Shown: positions 1-8,860, counted from the stretch's first letter. The stretch: DNA of 64,000 nucleotides from CALKJU01 sp046349355 (GCA_046349355.1 JAXMCM010000020.1:62001-126000), one strand, 5' to 3'. Notes: generated from the sequence alone by a model not told the origin. Made by a program: numbers and translations.

Positions 1-3000
1 ATGGAGACGACAGCCTCGATGCCGGAAACGGGAACGACGTCCTTGGCGGCGGGAACGGTGCCGATACGCTGCTCGGTGGCGAGGGCGACGACACCGTCGA
101 CGGAGGAAATGGCATCGACAGCCTCGATGGCGGCGGCGGTATCGATACGCTGAGCTTTGCGTCGTCCGCCACGGGCATCGTCGTGGACCTGGCGACGGGC
201 ACGATCAGCGGCGACGCCGCCAACGACACGGTCGCCGGCTTCGAAGCGATCCTCGGAGGCGCCGGCAACGACACGCTCATCGGCGACGGCGCCGTCAACC
301 GGCTGTTCGGTGGCAACGGCAGCGACTGGTTCAGCGGAGCTGGCGGCGCCGACAGCCTCGCCGGCGGGAATGGCATCGACACCGTCAGCTACGCCTCGTC
401 GACCTCGGCCGTGGTGATCGACCTCGGCAGCAACACGTTCAGCGGCGGCGATGCCGCGGGCGACAGCCTGTCCGGCATCGAGATGGTGGTGGCGAGCGGC
501 CTTGCCGACCTCATCACGGGCAGCAACGCCGCCGACAGCCTGTTCGGTCTCGCCGGCGGCGACACGATCTTCGCCGGCGGCGGCGCCGATGTCGTCGATG
601 GCGGCAATGACGGCGACAGCATCGACGGCGGAAATGGCAACGACACCCTACTGGGCGGAGCGGGCAACGATCTCATCATCGGCAGCAACGGAACCGACAG
701 CATCGATGGCGGGGCCGACACCGACACGCTGACCTACGCGGCATCCGCGACCGGCGTCGCGGTCGACCTCGGTGCTGGGGGGATCGCCGGAATCGAGAGC
801 CTGGTCGGATCGGCCAGCCGCGACACACTGCTCGGCTCGGCGACGGCCGATCGCATCGCCGGTGGCAACGGCAACGACAACCTGACCGGCGGAAACGGTG
901 GCGATACCCTCGACGGCGGAATCGGCAGCGACACGCTGCTGGGCGGGGCTGGCAACGACCTCATCATCGCCAGCAGTGGAACCGACAGCATCGATGGCGG
1001 GGCCGACACCGACACGCTGACCTACGCGTCCTTCGGCAGCGGCGTCACCGTCGACCTGTCCGCGGTCGGCATCGCCGGCATCGAGCACCTGATCGGGTCG
1101 GGCAGCGCCGACACGCTCCTCGGCGGGGCAACCGTCGAGCGCATCAGCGCCGGCGTCGGCGCCGACCTCATCGGCGGCTCGCCCGGGGGCGACAGCATCG
1201 ATGGTGGCAACGGCAACGATACGCTCAGTTACGCCTCCTCTTCGGCGGGAGTGATCCTCGATGTCGCGGCCGGCACTGCTGCCGGCGGCGATGGAGCCGG
1301 CGACACCATTGCCGGCATCGAGATCTTCGTCGGCAGCGAACTCGACGACACGCTGTCCGGGTCGGCATCGGCCGACACCATCCTCGGAGGAAGCGGCAAC
1401 GACCGGTTCCAGCTGCTTGGCGGCAATGACACCGCCGCCGGCGGCAACGGCGCCGATAGCCTGGTCGGAGGCGATGGCAACGACAGCATCGGTGGCGATG
1501 CCGGCAACGATACCGTCGACGGCGGAAACGGCATCGACCGGATCGACGGCGGCGACGGCGCCGACTCGCTGCTCGGCGGGCTCGGCAACGATACGCTCCT
1601 CGGAGGCAACGAAGCGGACAGCCTTGCCGGCGGCAACGGGGCCGACAGCCTCCAGGGCGGCGCCGGCGATGACACGGCGTCGGGCGGCATCGGCGCGGAC
1701 GAGCTTCTGGGCGGCAATGACAACGACACGCTGGATGCCGGCGACGGCGAGGACTTGGCCTCGGGCGGCAACGGCAACGATACCGTCAGCGGCGGGAACA
1801 ACGCCGACGTTCTGTTCGGCGATGACGGCGACGACACGGTCAGCGGTGACGACGCCGACGACTTCATCCTGGGCGATGACGGAGCCGACGTCCTTTATGG
1901 CGGCAACGGCATCGACGTCATCAGCGGTGACAGCCAGTCCGATCTGATCTTTGGCGGCAGTGGCGCCGACGAGATGGACGGGGGGATCGGCGGCGACACT
2001 CTCGATGGTGGCGACGAGGCCGACCTCCTGATCGGGGGTGACGGCAACGACTCGCTGCAAGGCGGGCAGGGCGATGATTCGGTCACCGGTGACTTCGGCA
2101 ATGACCTGCTCGGCGGCGACGTCGGTGCCGACACGCTGAGCGGCGGCAACGGAGCCGACAGCATCGCCGGCGGAACCGGCGACGACCGCGTCGATGCAGG
2201 AGACGCAAACGACACCGCCCGTGGCGAGGACGGCAGCGATACGCTCAGCGGGTCGACCGGAGCGGACAGCCTGAGCGGCGGCAATGACTCCGATGTGCTG
2301 TTCGGTGGCGACCAGAACGACCAGCTCGACCTCGGCGATGGCGACGACATCGCCGATGGCGGCGACGGCCTCGACACGCTGTTCGGCGGCGAAGGGGCCG
2401 ACACCATCGGCGGCTCGGGCGGCGACGACCGGGTCGAGGGTGGCAACGCGGCCGATCTCCTCGAGGGCGGGGATGGCAACGACCTCGTCATCGGCGACGC
2501 CGGAGGCGACAGCCTCAACGGGGCGAACGGCACCGACACGCTGGTTGGCGGAGCCGACGACGACGCCTTGTTCGGCGGCGCGGACTCGGATGACCTGACG
2601 GGTGACGTCGACGCCATGTCCATCGCCGGATCCGCCGATACGCTGTACGGCGGCGACGCCGCCGACGTCCTGCGCGGCGATGCCGTCTCGCTCGTCGACG
2701 GTGCCGCCTCCGTCCAGGGCGGCGACGACACGCTGTTCGGCGATGCGGGCAACGACGTCATCTACGGCGATGCCTCCCTCCTCGGCCTCGGCGGCAATGA
2801 CACCGTCGTCGGAGGGACGGGCGACGATCTGCTGTTCGGCGACGGTGCCACCATCGCCGAGGACGGAGCGGCCGGTTCGGACCGGTTCGTCTTCGCTCCC
2901 GGCAGCGGCAACGACACCATTGCCGATTTCGGAGGAAGCGACGTGCTCGACGTGGCCGGCTACGGCCTGACCTTTGCCAGCCTCGACAGCGATACGGACG

Positions 3001-3149
3001 GCAGCCTGACCGACGCCGACGATCGGGTGACACGGGATGGCGGCGACCTCGTCGTCGACCTTGGCGCCGCCGCAGGCGGCGCGGCCGGCAGCGACACGGT
3101 CCGGCTGATCGGGGTGACCCAGCTCGCCGAAACCGCCTTCGTCTTCTGA
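1..3149 (+). CDS. RTX-type calcium-binding repeat protein, 5' end outside window
   Basis: This is the C-terminal part of a large secreted protein. The reading frame is open from the first bases of the window, so the true start lies upstream. Almost the whole length is RTX nonapeptides of the form GGxGxDxL, usually as GGNGNDTL or GGNGADSL. These fold as a calcium-bound parallel beta-roll outside the cell. In the first 1.3 kb the blocks are broken five times by a roughly 30-residue non-RTX insert of the type TLSYASSxxGVxVDL followed by GIE. The last 90 residues lose the repeats, and the protein ends in AETAFVF, a hydrophobic C-terminus typical of type I secretion signals. No ABC/HlyD/TolC secretion genes of the RTX type lie next to it; the exporter downstream is of another family. 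It could be an adhesin, S-layer-like or enzymatic protein; the N-terminus would decide. Confidence 0.9.
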   Translation, partial: GDDSLDAGNGNDVLGGGNGADTLLGGEGDDTVDGGNGIDSLDGGGGIDTLSFASSATGIVVDLATGTISGDAANDTVAGFEAILGGAGNDTLIGDGAVNRLFGGNGSDWFSGAGGADSLAGGNGIDTVSYASSTSAVVIDLGSNTFSGGDAAGDSLSGIEMVVASGLADLITGSNAADSLFGLAGGDTIFAGGGADVVDGGNDGDSIDGGNGNDTLLGGAGNDLIIGSNGTDSIDGGADTDTLTYAASATGVAVDLGAGGIAGIESLVGSASRDTLLGSATADRIAGGNGNDNLTGGNGGDTLDGGIGSDTLLGGAGNDLIIASSGTDSIDGGADTDTLTYASFGSGVTVDLSAVGIAGIEHLIGSGSADTLLGGATVERISAGVGADLIGGSPGGDSIDGGNGNDTLSYASSSAGVILDVAAGTAAGGDGAGDTIAGIEIFVGSELDDTLSGSASADTILGGSGNDRFQLLGGNDTAAGGNGADSLVGGDGNDSIGGDAGNDTVDGGNGIDRIDGGDGADSLLGGLGNDTLLGGNEADSLAGGNGADSLQGGAGDDTASGGIGADELLGGNDNDTLDAGDGEDLASGGNGNDTVSGGNNADVLFGDDGDDTVSGDDADDFILGDDGADVLYGGNGIDVISGDSQSDLIFGGSGADEMDGGIGGDTLDGGDEADLLIGGDGNDSLQGGQGDDSVTGDFGNDLLGGDVGADTLSGGNGADSIAGGTGDDRVDAGDANDTARGEDGSDTLSGSTGADSLSGGNDSDVLFGGDQNDQLDLGDGDDIADGGDGLDTLFGGEGADTIGGSGGDDRVEGGNAADLLEGGDGNDLVIGDAGGDSLNGANGTDTLVGGADDDALFGGADSDDLTGDVDAMSIAGSADTLYGGDAADVLRGDAVSLVDGAASVQGGDDTLFGDAGNDVIYGDASLLGLGGNDTVVGGTGDDLLFGDGATIAEDGAAGSDRFVFAPGSGNDTIADFGGSDVLDVAGYGLTFASLDSDTDGSLTDADDRVTRDGGDLVVDLGAAAGGAAGSDTVRLIGVTQLAETAFVF
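651..740 (+). repeat. 90-bp direct repeat, copy 1, inside the RTX gene
   Basis: This segment recurs at 939-1028, 288 bp (96 codons) downstream in the same frame. The last 51 bp (690-740 versus 978-1028) are identical and the first 39 differ at a few positions. It encodes LGGAGNDLI through TDTLTYA, the junction between an RTX block and the non-RTX insert. Such identity at DNA level suggests recent duplication or gene conversion of a 96-residue module. Confidence 0.85.
939..1028 (+). repeat. 90-bp direct repeat, copy 2, inside the RTX gene
   Basis: This is the second copy of the segment at 651-740. The 51 bp at 978-1028 are identical to 690-740. The following insert has diverged more, which suggests that the repeat boundary rather than the whole module is kept alike. 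Confidence 0.85.
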
Positions 3150-3168
3150 ACGGGGGCCTGTCCCGGCC

Positions 3169-3816
3169 TCAGCGCCGGCGCAGGCCCTCGATCGGCATGG
3201 CGACCATGGTGTGGATCAGCGCGGCGCGGTCCGACCACGGGAAATGCGGCTTGGTGATCAGCAGGGCCACGAGACCGTGGCCGGCGGCCCAGATCGCCTC
3301 GGCCAGCACCTTGGGATCCTCCGGCACGAGCTCGCCCGCGGCGACGAGGGCGGCGACCTCGTCGCGCAGCATGGCGAAGCAGCGCGAGCCGGCCTCGCCG
3401 CGTCCGGACCCGGGCGGCATCACGTGCGAGACGTCCTTCGGCACGAGGTCCGGGCTCATGAAAACCACCCGGTACTCGGCCGGATGGGCGAGGCCGAACT
3501 GCAGGAACGCCTCCATCATCCGCTGCAGCCGGGCCAGCGACGGGCTCCCGCCGCCGCTCGCCGCCTCGAATGCCGCCGCGAGGCGGTGGAAGGCGCCATC
3601 CGCGATCTCGAACAGGATCGCTTCCTTGTCGGCGAAGTGCCGGTAGAGCACGGGCGGCGTCACACCGGCCCGCTCGACGATCCGGCGGACGGTCGTCTGC
3701 GAATAACCTTCGGTCAGGAAGAGGTCGCGTGCCGCAGCGAGGATCGCCTCGCGGGTGACATGGCCTTCACCGCGACGACGTCGGTGAGCGCTAGGGGCGG
3801 GCTCTTGCCTGGGCAT
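3169..3816 (-). CDS. TetR/AcrR family transcriptional repressor
   Basis: This is a 215-residue one-domain regulator. The N-terminal helix-turn-helix covers about residues 20-66, with the recognition segment VTPPVLYRHFADKE at 52-65, which fits the TetR consensus closely. The rest is the all-helical ligand-binding and dimerisation domain. The gene is divergent from the three-gene exporter operon starting at 3894, and a perfect 8-bp inverted repeat with a 7-bp spacer lies 10 bp upstream of its start codon. That is the usual layout for a repressor controlling itself and the neighbouring pump. The inducer is unknown. Its stop lies 20 bp from the convergent RTX gene. Assignment to the family is firm; control of the exporter is inferred from position and operator. 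Confidence 0.92.
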   Translation of the reverse strand: MPRQEPAPSAHRRRRGEGHVTREAILAAARDLFLTEGYSQTTVRRIVERAGVTPPVLYRHFADKEAILFEIADGAFHRLAAAFEAASGGGSPSLARLQRMMEAFLQFGLAHPAEYRVVFMSPDLVPKDVSHVMPPGSGRGEAGSRCFAMLRDEVAALVAAGELVPEDPKVLAEAIWAAGHGLVALLITKPHFPWSDRAALIHTMVAMPIEGLRRR

Positions 3817-3826
3817 CGTTACAGCG

Positions 3827-3849
3827 CTAAGTTATCGTCACTAACTTAG
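3827..3849. promoter_or_regulatory. Probable TetR operator, 8-7-8 palindrome
   Basis: CTAAGTTA at 3827-3834 and its exact reverse complement TAACTTAG at 3842-3849 flank TCGTCAC. The 23-bp size and symmetry are typical of TetR-family operators. It lies in the 77-bp gap between the divergent repressor (start 3816) and exporter permease (start 3894), so it could block both promoters. The AT-rich arms stand out against the GC-rich surroundings. Confidence 0.75.
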
Positions 3850-3893
3850 TTGACGTCCCGGCTGCCGTCCAGCCGCGACGGCGGGAACGGCCG

Positions 3894-5036
3894 ATGCACG
3901 CGGTGGCGCTGCGCATGCTGACCGGAGACCGGGCCAAGTATCTGGGCCTGGTCATCGGCATCGCCTTCGCGACGCTGCTCATGTCGCAGCAGGTCTCCAT
4001 CTTCATCGGCCTGATGAGCCGGACCGCCAGCCAGATCCTCGACGTCGGGGAGGCACAAGTGTGGGTCATGGACCCGCGCGTGCAATATGTCGACGAGATC
4101 GAGCCGCTGACCGACACGGCGCTCGACCGCGTGCGCGGCGTGCCGGGCGTCGCCTGGGCGGAGCCCTTCTACAAGGGCCTCACCGTCGCCAGGGCCACGG
4201 ACGGCGTGCTGCAGCAGGTGATCCTGATGGGCGTGGCCGATGCCAGCCTCGCCGGGGCGCCGCGCGCCATGGTCATGGGCGATCCGCGCGACCTGCGCCA
4301 GCCCGACGCCATGATCATCGACCGGGCCGGGTTCATGTTCATCTGGCCCGGCGAGCCGCTGCAGCTCGGCAAGGTGCTGGAGCTCAACGACCGCCGCGCC
4401 GTCATCGTCGGCATCGCCGAATCGTCGCCGCCGTTCACCACCTTCCCGGTCGTCTACACGCGCTACAGCGATGCGATGGGCTTCATCGGCCAGCAGCGCA
4501 AGCAGATGAGTTTCGTCATCGCCCGCGCCGAGGACGGCACCGATCCGGCAGCTCTGGCACGTCGCATCACCGAGCAGACCGGGCTCAAGGCGATGACCCG
4601 CCTCGACTTCGCCTGGGCTACCGTCGACTACTACATCGCCCGCACCGGCATCCCGGTGAACTTCGGCATCACCGTGGCCCTCGGATTCCTCGTCGGCGCC
4701 GCCATCGCCGGACAGACCTTCTTCCTGTTCGTCGTCGAGAACCAGAAGCAGTTCGCGGCGCTCAAGGCGATGGGCGTGTCGGGAATGCGCATCGTCGGCA
4801 TGGTGCTGCTGCAGGGCCTGGTCGTGGCGCTGGTCGGCTACGGGCTCGGCATCGGCGCCTGTGCCCTGTTCTTCGAGACCACCGGCCGCGCCTCGATCAA
4901 CCTGCGCGGCTTCATGCTGCACCCGGAGGTGATGGCCGGCACGGCCGTGGCGGTGCTGGTCATCGTCATGCTCGCCAGCCTCGCCAGCATCCGCCGGGTG
5001 CTGACCGTCGACCCGGCCACGGTGTTCCGCGGATGA
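3894..5036 (+). CDS. ABC exporter permease, FtsX/MacB (DevC-like) family
   Basis: This 380-residue inner-membrane protein has the FtsX-type layout: one membrane helix near residues 15-35, a large extracytoplasmic domain (about 40-250), and three helices in the last 130 residues. The cytoplasmic loop NQKQFAALKAMGVS, between helices 2 and 3, is a hallmark of the family. It is the first gene of a coupled operon. The ATPase start codon overlaps its stop (ATGA), and the membrane fusion protein overlaps the ATPase in turn. In DevBCA systems these three parts, with a TolC-type outer-membrane channel, export glycolipids or other small products. No TolC gene is present here and the substrate is unknown. 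A divergent TetR repressor and its operator suggest drug- or metabolite-inducible expression. Confidence 0.88.
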   Translation: MHAVALRMLTGDRAKYLGLVIGIAFATLLMSQQVSIFIGLMSRTASQILDVGEAQVWVMDPRVQYVDEIEPLTDTALDRVRGVPGVAWAEPFYKGLTVARATDGVLQQVILMGVADASLAGAPRAMVMGDPRDLRQPDAMIIDRAGFMFIWPGEPLQLGKVLELNDRRAVIVGIAESSPPFTTFPVVYTRYSDAMGFIGQQRKQMSFVIARAEDGTDPAALARRITEQTGLKAMTRLDFAWATVDYYIARTGIPVNFGITVALGFLVGAAIAGQTFFLFVVENQKQFAALKAMGVSGMRIVGMVLLQGLVVALVGYGLGIGACALFFETTGRASINLRGFMLHPEVMAGTAVAVLVIVMLASLASIRRVLTVDPATVFRG

Positions 5037-5773
5037 GTGCCGCCACGGTCCTCGACACCGCCCTGCCGGCGATCCGCTGCCACGGCGTCACCAAGGAGTT
5101 CCGTTCGGCCGCCGGCGTGACGCCGGTGCTGCATGGCATCGACCTCGACCTGCCGGCGGGCGAGCTGGCCCTGCTGGTCGGCCCCTCCGGCTGCGGCAAG
5201 ACCACCCTGATCTCGATCCTCGCCGGGATCCTGAGCCCGACCGCCGGCACCATCGAGGTGCTCGGCGCCTCGCTCTGGTCGATGTCCGACCGCCAGCGCA
5301 CCGCCTGGCGGCGGCGCCATGTCGGCTTCGTCTTCCAGGCCTACAACCTGCTACCTGCGCTCACCGCGGCCGAGAATGCGGCACTGCCGCTGGTCACCCA
5401 GGGCCGCCGCCTCGGCGAGGCCGCGCGCACCGTGCTGCCACTCCTCGAGCGGCTGGGCCTCGCATCGCATGCGCAGAAGCTTCCGGCTCAGCTGTCCGGC
5501 GGCCAGCAGCAACGCGTGGCGATCGCCCGCGCCCTTGCCCACGCGCCCGATCTGGTCGTCTGCGACGAGCCGACCGCGGCCCTCGATGCCGGCAGCGGCC
5601 GGGCCGTGATCGAGCTGCTTCGCGAGGTGGCGGTGGCGCCGGGGCGTGCCGTCCTCGTCGTCACCCACGATTCGCGCATCTATCCCTACGCCGACCGGAT
5701 CGCCGCCATGGAGGACGGTCGCGTCGTCGCCGTCCGCACCGGTCCCGGCAACGACCAGGAGATCCATCCGTGA
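5033..5773 (+). CDS. ABC exporter ATP-binding subunit (DevA/LolD/MacB-type)
   Basis: This is a 246-residue nucleotide-binding protein that powers the exporter. Walker A is GPSGCGKTT at 50-58, the ABC signature LSGGQQQR at 154-161 and Walker B LVVCDEP at 174-180, followed by the D-loop (ALDA) and the switch histidine in VTHDSR. The Q-loop segment FQAYNLLPALT is typical of the LolD/MacB group. The start was taken as the ATG overlapping the permease stop in an ATGA arrangement, because the open frame upstream of it is antisense-like and unrelated. It is coupled in turn to the membrane fusion gene. Function as partner of the preceding permease is well supported; the cargo is not known. Confidence 0.93.
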   Translation: MSAATVLDTALPAIRCHGVTKEFRSAAGVTPVLHGIDLDLPAGELALLVGPSGCGKTTLISILAGILSPTAGTIEVLGASLWSMSDRQRTAWRRRHVGFVFQAYNLLPALTAAENAALPLVTQGRRLGEAARTVLPLLERLGLASHAQKLPAQLSGGQQQRVAIARALAHAPDLVVCDEPTAALDAGSGRAVIELLREVAVAPGRAVLVVTHDSRIYPYADRIAAMEDGRVVAVRTGPGNDQEIHP

Positions 5774-6897
5774 GCCGCATCTCGCTGACCCGGCATGTCA
5801 TGCCGGTCCTCGGGCTGGTCGCCTTTGCCGGTGCCGTGGCCTCGGTAGCGGCGAGGCCGGTGCCGCAGCTGGCCGAGTCACCGCCCCTGCCCGTCCCGGT
5901 CGCCGCGTTCTCTGAACGGATCGCCGCCCGTGGCCTGGTCGAGCCGCGCAGCGAGACCATCGCCGTCGCCACCGAGCTCGGCGGGCTGATCGAGACCGTG
6001 CATGTCGTCGCCGGCCAGCAGGTCGACGCCGGCGCGCCGCTGATCACCCTGGACGCCCGCTCGTGGCGGGCCGCCCTCGACCGGGCCAAGGCCGATGCGC
6101 AGACGGCGCGGGCGACCTTGGTCGAGGCCCGGGCCGAGGTCGGTCTCCGCCAGGCCGAGGCCGCGCGAGCCGAAGCCGAGGTCGCGTCGGCCGAGGCCGA
6201 GCTGGAACGCGCCCGCGCCGATGCCGCACGCTACGAGAAGCTGGTCCGGGATGCCCATGCCAGTGCCCAGCAGACGGAGGCGGCACGCGCCAGCTACCGC
6301 AAGGCCGACGCGGCGCTGGCCGCCGCCCGGCAGGCGGCGAGCGCAGCGACCAGCGAGGTCGAGGTCGCCAGGGCCCGCGTTGCCAGCGCCGAGGCCGGCG
6401 TCGCCTCGGCGGACGCCGCCGTTGCCAGCGCCGAGGTCGATCTCGACCGCGCCGTGATCCGTGCCCCGATCGCGGGCGAGATCCTGCGCGTCGAGGCGCG
6501 GCCTGGCGAATGGGCCACGGCCGGTCTGGCTGCCGAACCGCTCGTCCGCCTCGGCGACACCACGCGACTGCATGTCCGCGCCGAAATCGACGAGGCCGAC
6601 GCCCCGCGCCTGGTCGAGGGGACGACCGCCGTGGCGTCCCTGCGCGGAGCGGGCGACCGGGCGATGCCGCTGCGCTTCGTCCGGGTCGAGCCCTACGTGA
6701 TCCCGAAGCGGCAGCTCGCCGGCGCCGGCGGCGAGCGGGTCGATACGCGCGTGCTGCAGGTCATCTACGCCATCGACGCGGACCGGCCGGACGCGCATGT
6801 CGGCCAGCAGGTCGACGTCTTCATCGACACTACCGGCAAGCCCGCAGGCGGGGCGGGGGAGAGCGGCCCGGCGATCAGCCTGCTGCCGGCGAGCTAG
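5770..6897 (+). CDS. HlyD-family membrane fusion protein (DevB-like)
   Basis: This 375-residue periplasmic adaptor should connect the ABC permease to an outer-membrane channel. It starts with GTG overlapping the ATPase stop (GTGA). An N-terminal membrane helix (about 11-27) is followed by a lipoyl half-motif (GLIETVHVVAGQQVDAGAPL region) and a long Ala/Glu-rich coiled coil (about 105-230). The second lipoyl half (APIAGEILRVEARPGEW) and a beta-barrel domain come next. This is the usual hairpin order of HlyD/DevB proteins. The last gene of the exporter operon, it shares its final CTAG with the stop codon of the convergent HAF-repeat gene, leaving no room for a terminator between them. Confidence 0.9.
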   Translation: MSRISLTRHVMPVLGLVAFAGAVASVAARPVPQLAESPPLPVPVAAFSERIAARGLVEPRSETIAVATELGGLIETVHVVAGQQVDAGAPLITLDARSWRAALDRAKADAQTARATLVEARAEVGLRQAEAARAEAEVASAEAELERARADAARYEKLVRDAHASAQQTEAARASYRKADAALAAARQAASAATSEVEVARARVASAEAGVASADAAVASAEVDLDRAVIRAPIAGEILRVEARPGEWATAGLAAEPLVRLGDTTRLHVRAEIDEADAPRLVEGTTAVASLRGAGDRAMPLRFVRVEPYVIPKRQLAGAGGERVDTRVLQVIYAIDADRPDAHVGQQVDVFIDTTGKPAGGAGESGPAISLLPAS

Positions 6898-7940
6898 CCG
6901 TTGCAGGCCGCCGCGGACCAGAGCACCGCACGGGCACGGCCGTCGCGCAGGCTGACGCCGGCGATGGTGCCGTCCCGGTTGATCCCCCAGGCCTGGGCCT
7001 CCGAGTCGCCAGCCAGCGGCCGGAGCACATACCCCTTGCCGCCTGCCGTCCAGCGCAAGGCGACGCTGCGCCCGCTGCGCCATCCGAAGCCCGCAGCCTC
7101 GCCGCGTGCGTTGACGCCGTAGGTCTCGACACCGTCGACGCCCCCTGGCGGCACCAGCTCGCCGACGGAAGCCGCCCACGCCGTCCCGGCGGTGTCGCCG
7201 AGACCGCTGTCGCCAACCGCAAGCCCCGCGAGATTGACCGCATAGCTCTCGCTTGTCCGGCTCGATCCCAGCAGCGGGCGAAGGCTCGGACGGCCGGCGG
7301 CGTCCCAGACGACGGCCCGGTCGTCGGTTCCCGCGGGGCCGAAGACGAAGCCGACGATGACGCCGCTCTGGCTGATCGCCTGGGCGTTGCCTTCGCGATA
7401 GCCGCTCGGCAGCGGCAGCGCGCGCGGCTTGCCGTCTGCGTCCCACAGGACGGGGCGATGGCGATAGCCACCGTCGCGGGTGCCGATCTCCCCGCGACCC
7501 CGGCTGAAGCCGACGACCCGGCCGGCATTGTCGATGCCGAAGGCGAAGCTCTCGAGGTCTCCGGGCAACGGTCGCAGGCGTCGGGGACCCGAGCGGCCGT
7601 CCCAGCGAACGGCCGTGGTCACCGCCCCCTTGCTGGTCCCGGCGACCTGACCGCTGGCGTTGAGGGCCAGTGCCTCGCTGGCGTGATCGCCCGACAATGG
7701 CGCCAATCGGCGTGGAATGCCGAGCGGCCCCCAGACGACGCCGCGGGTCGTGCCGCCGCCCCAGCTGGTGCCAGCGGCACTGCCGCCTATGCTGATGGTC
7801 CGCGCCAGGCTGTCGCTGTCGCCGGGCAAGGGCAGAAGCGGCTTCGGGCAGAGCGGACCGCTGGCCTCCGCGCCGGAGGCAGCGAACGACAGCGCGGCCA
7901 GAGCCGCCAGCATCAGGACAGGCCGCATCGCCGCTCTCAC
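6894..7940 (-). CDS. Secreted HAF-repeat protein
   Basis: This 348-residue protein has an N-terminal signal peptide (MLAALAALSFAASGAEA region). The body has about seven or eight copies of a roughly 40-residue repeat of the form AxGINxxGxVVG(F/T)S followed by RAVLW. Examples are AFGIDNAGRVVGFSRG and AWGINRDGTIAGVSL. These match the extracellular HAF repeat, which is thought to form a beta-propeller; its biochemical role is unknown. The start is taken as a GTG overlapping the stop of the thaumatin-like gene (GTGA); an ATG 12 bp further in gives a slightly shorter signal peptide. The overlap implies translation with the thaumatin-like gene, so the two are probably made and exported together. The stop overlaps the stop of the convergent membrane fusion gene in CTAG. 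Confidence 0.8.
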   Translation of the reverse strand: MRAAMRPVLMLAALAALSFAASGAEASGPLCPKPLLPLPGDSDSLARTISIGGSAAGTSWGGGTTRGVVWGPLGIPRRLAPLSGDHASEALALNASGQVAGTSKGAVTTAVRWDGRSGPRRLRPLPGDLESFAFGIDNAGRVVGFSRGRGEIGTRDGGYRHRPVLWDADGKPRALPLPSGYREGNAQAISQSGVIVGFVFGPAGTDDRAVVWDAAGRPSLRPLLGSSRTSESYAVNLAGLAVGDSGLGDTAGTAWAASVGELVPPGGVDGVETYGVNARGEAAGFGWRSGRSVALRWTAGGKGYVLRPLAGDSEAQAWGINRDGTIAGVSLRDGRARAVLWSAAACNG

Positions 7941-8776
7941 GGACAGAAGGTCACGGTGAAGTTGGTGGTCAGGGGACAGGCGTGCGTGCCGCCCTGGTCG
8001 TCATAGGCGAAGCTGTAGGAGCTCGGGCACTTCTGCCGGAGGGTCTGCACATATTGCGTCTGCACGACACGCCCGGCATTGCAGTCCCTGGCGGAAATGC
8101 CGCCCGCGCAGCACAGCTCGCGGCCGATGCCCTGCGTCTCCGGATTGCCCAGGCCGTAGGGTGCCGGATAGCTCCACTTCTTGCAGGGCGACAGGCACAT
8201 GACCGGCTGGCCACCGGCCATGACCTTCAGATTGCCGAGGCCGAACGCCTCGTTGCTCGGGCAGTCGTCGAAGGTGAGGTTGCAGGTGAACGGCGTGCAG
8301 TTGCCCGACGCCGCGACGCTGGGCGTTATCCTTGCCTTCAGCGTGAACCCGTCGACCAGGCTGACATCGAAGAACGGCAGCGGCGGGTTGGCGTCAGCCG
8401 TGGGGAAGTAGAACTCGATCTTGCTCTCGGCGGGCGGCTGGCAGCCGCCGGCGGGACATGGCGGCAGCGACTGGCCCGAGCTGCAGTTGTTGCCACTGGC
8501 GTCGCAGCCGAACTTGGGGCGGAACTGCCCGCCCCAGTGGCCATCGGGGATGGCGTAGGGGTGCGACTTGCCGCTGGCGATCTGGACCAGCCGGTCGGCT
8601 GGCTGCAGCGCCGGCTCGCCGGCATTGGACAGCGCCGTGATCCACAAGGTCTGGACGCAGTTGTTGATGACCGTGACGCGGTTGCTGGCGGCCACCGCCG
8701 CAGCGGCCAAGCCGAGCACGTGCGCGGCCGCCAACAGCACCACGACCCCGTACCGCCATCGATTCGCCATGATCAC
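7937..8776 (-). CDS. Thaumatin-like (PR-5 family) secreted protein
   Basis: This is a 279-residue exported protein with a signal peptide ending near AAAVAAS. The first strand RVTVINNCVQTLWITAL matches the thaumatin start, where an Asn-Cys follows the first beta strand. FFDVSLVDGFTLKA and YSFAYDDQGGTHAC are the two best-conserved thaumatin motifs, and the mature chain has many cysteines for disulfides. Thaumatin-like proteins are common in plants, fungi and animals as antifungal or glucan-binding proteins; bacterial members are scattered. The conserved REDDD acidic cleft cannot be checked by eye. The start is a GTG with a GGAG 5-7 bp ahead; an ATG two codons later is possible. It is translationally coupled to the HAF-repeat gene. 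Family assignment is good; the target (glucan, chitin or other) is inference. Confidence 0.82.
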   Translation of the reverse strand: MIMANRWRYGVVVLLAAAHVLGLAAAAVAASNRVTVINNCVQTLWITALSNAGEPALQPADRLVQIASGKSHPYAIPDGHWGGQFRPKFGCDASGNNCSSGQSLPPCPAGGCQPPAESKIEFYFPTADANPPLPFFDVSLVDGFTLKARITPSVAASGNCTPFTCNLTFDDCPSNEAFGLGNLKVMAGGQPVMCLSPCKKWSYPAPYGLGNPETQGIGRELCCAGGISARDCNAGRVVQTQYVQTLRQKCPSSYSFAYDDQGGTHACPLTTNFTVTFCP

Positions 8777-8860
8777 CCCCGCTCCGCTGCGAATTCTTGC
8801 GAGCGGGCGCGCGCATCGGCAAGGCCGTTCCGGCGTACCGTGGCGTGTCCCGAAGGAACG

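Noticed and set aside
648..2060. Long minus-strand open frame of 470 codons opposite the RTX gene
   Set aside because: It is the reverse of a highly repetitive GC-rich coding sequence, has Val/Ala-rich low-complexity composition and no domain.
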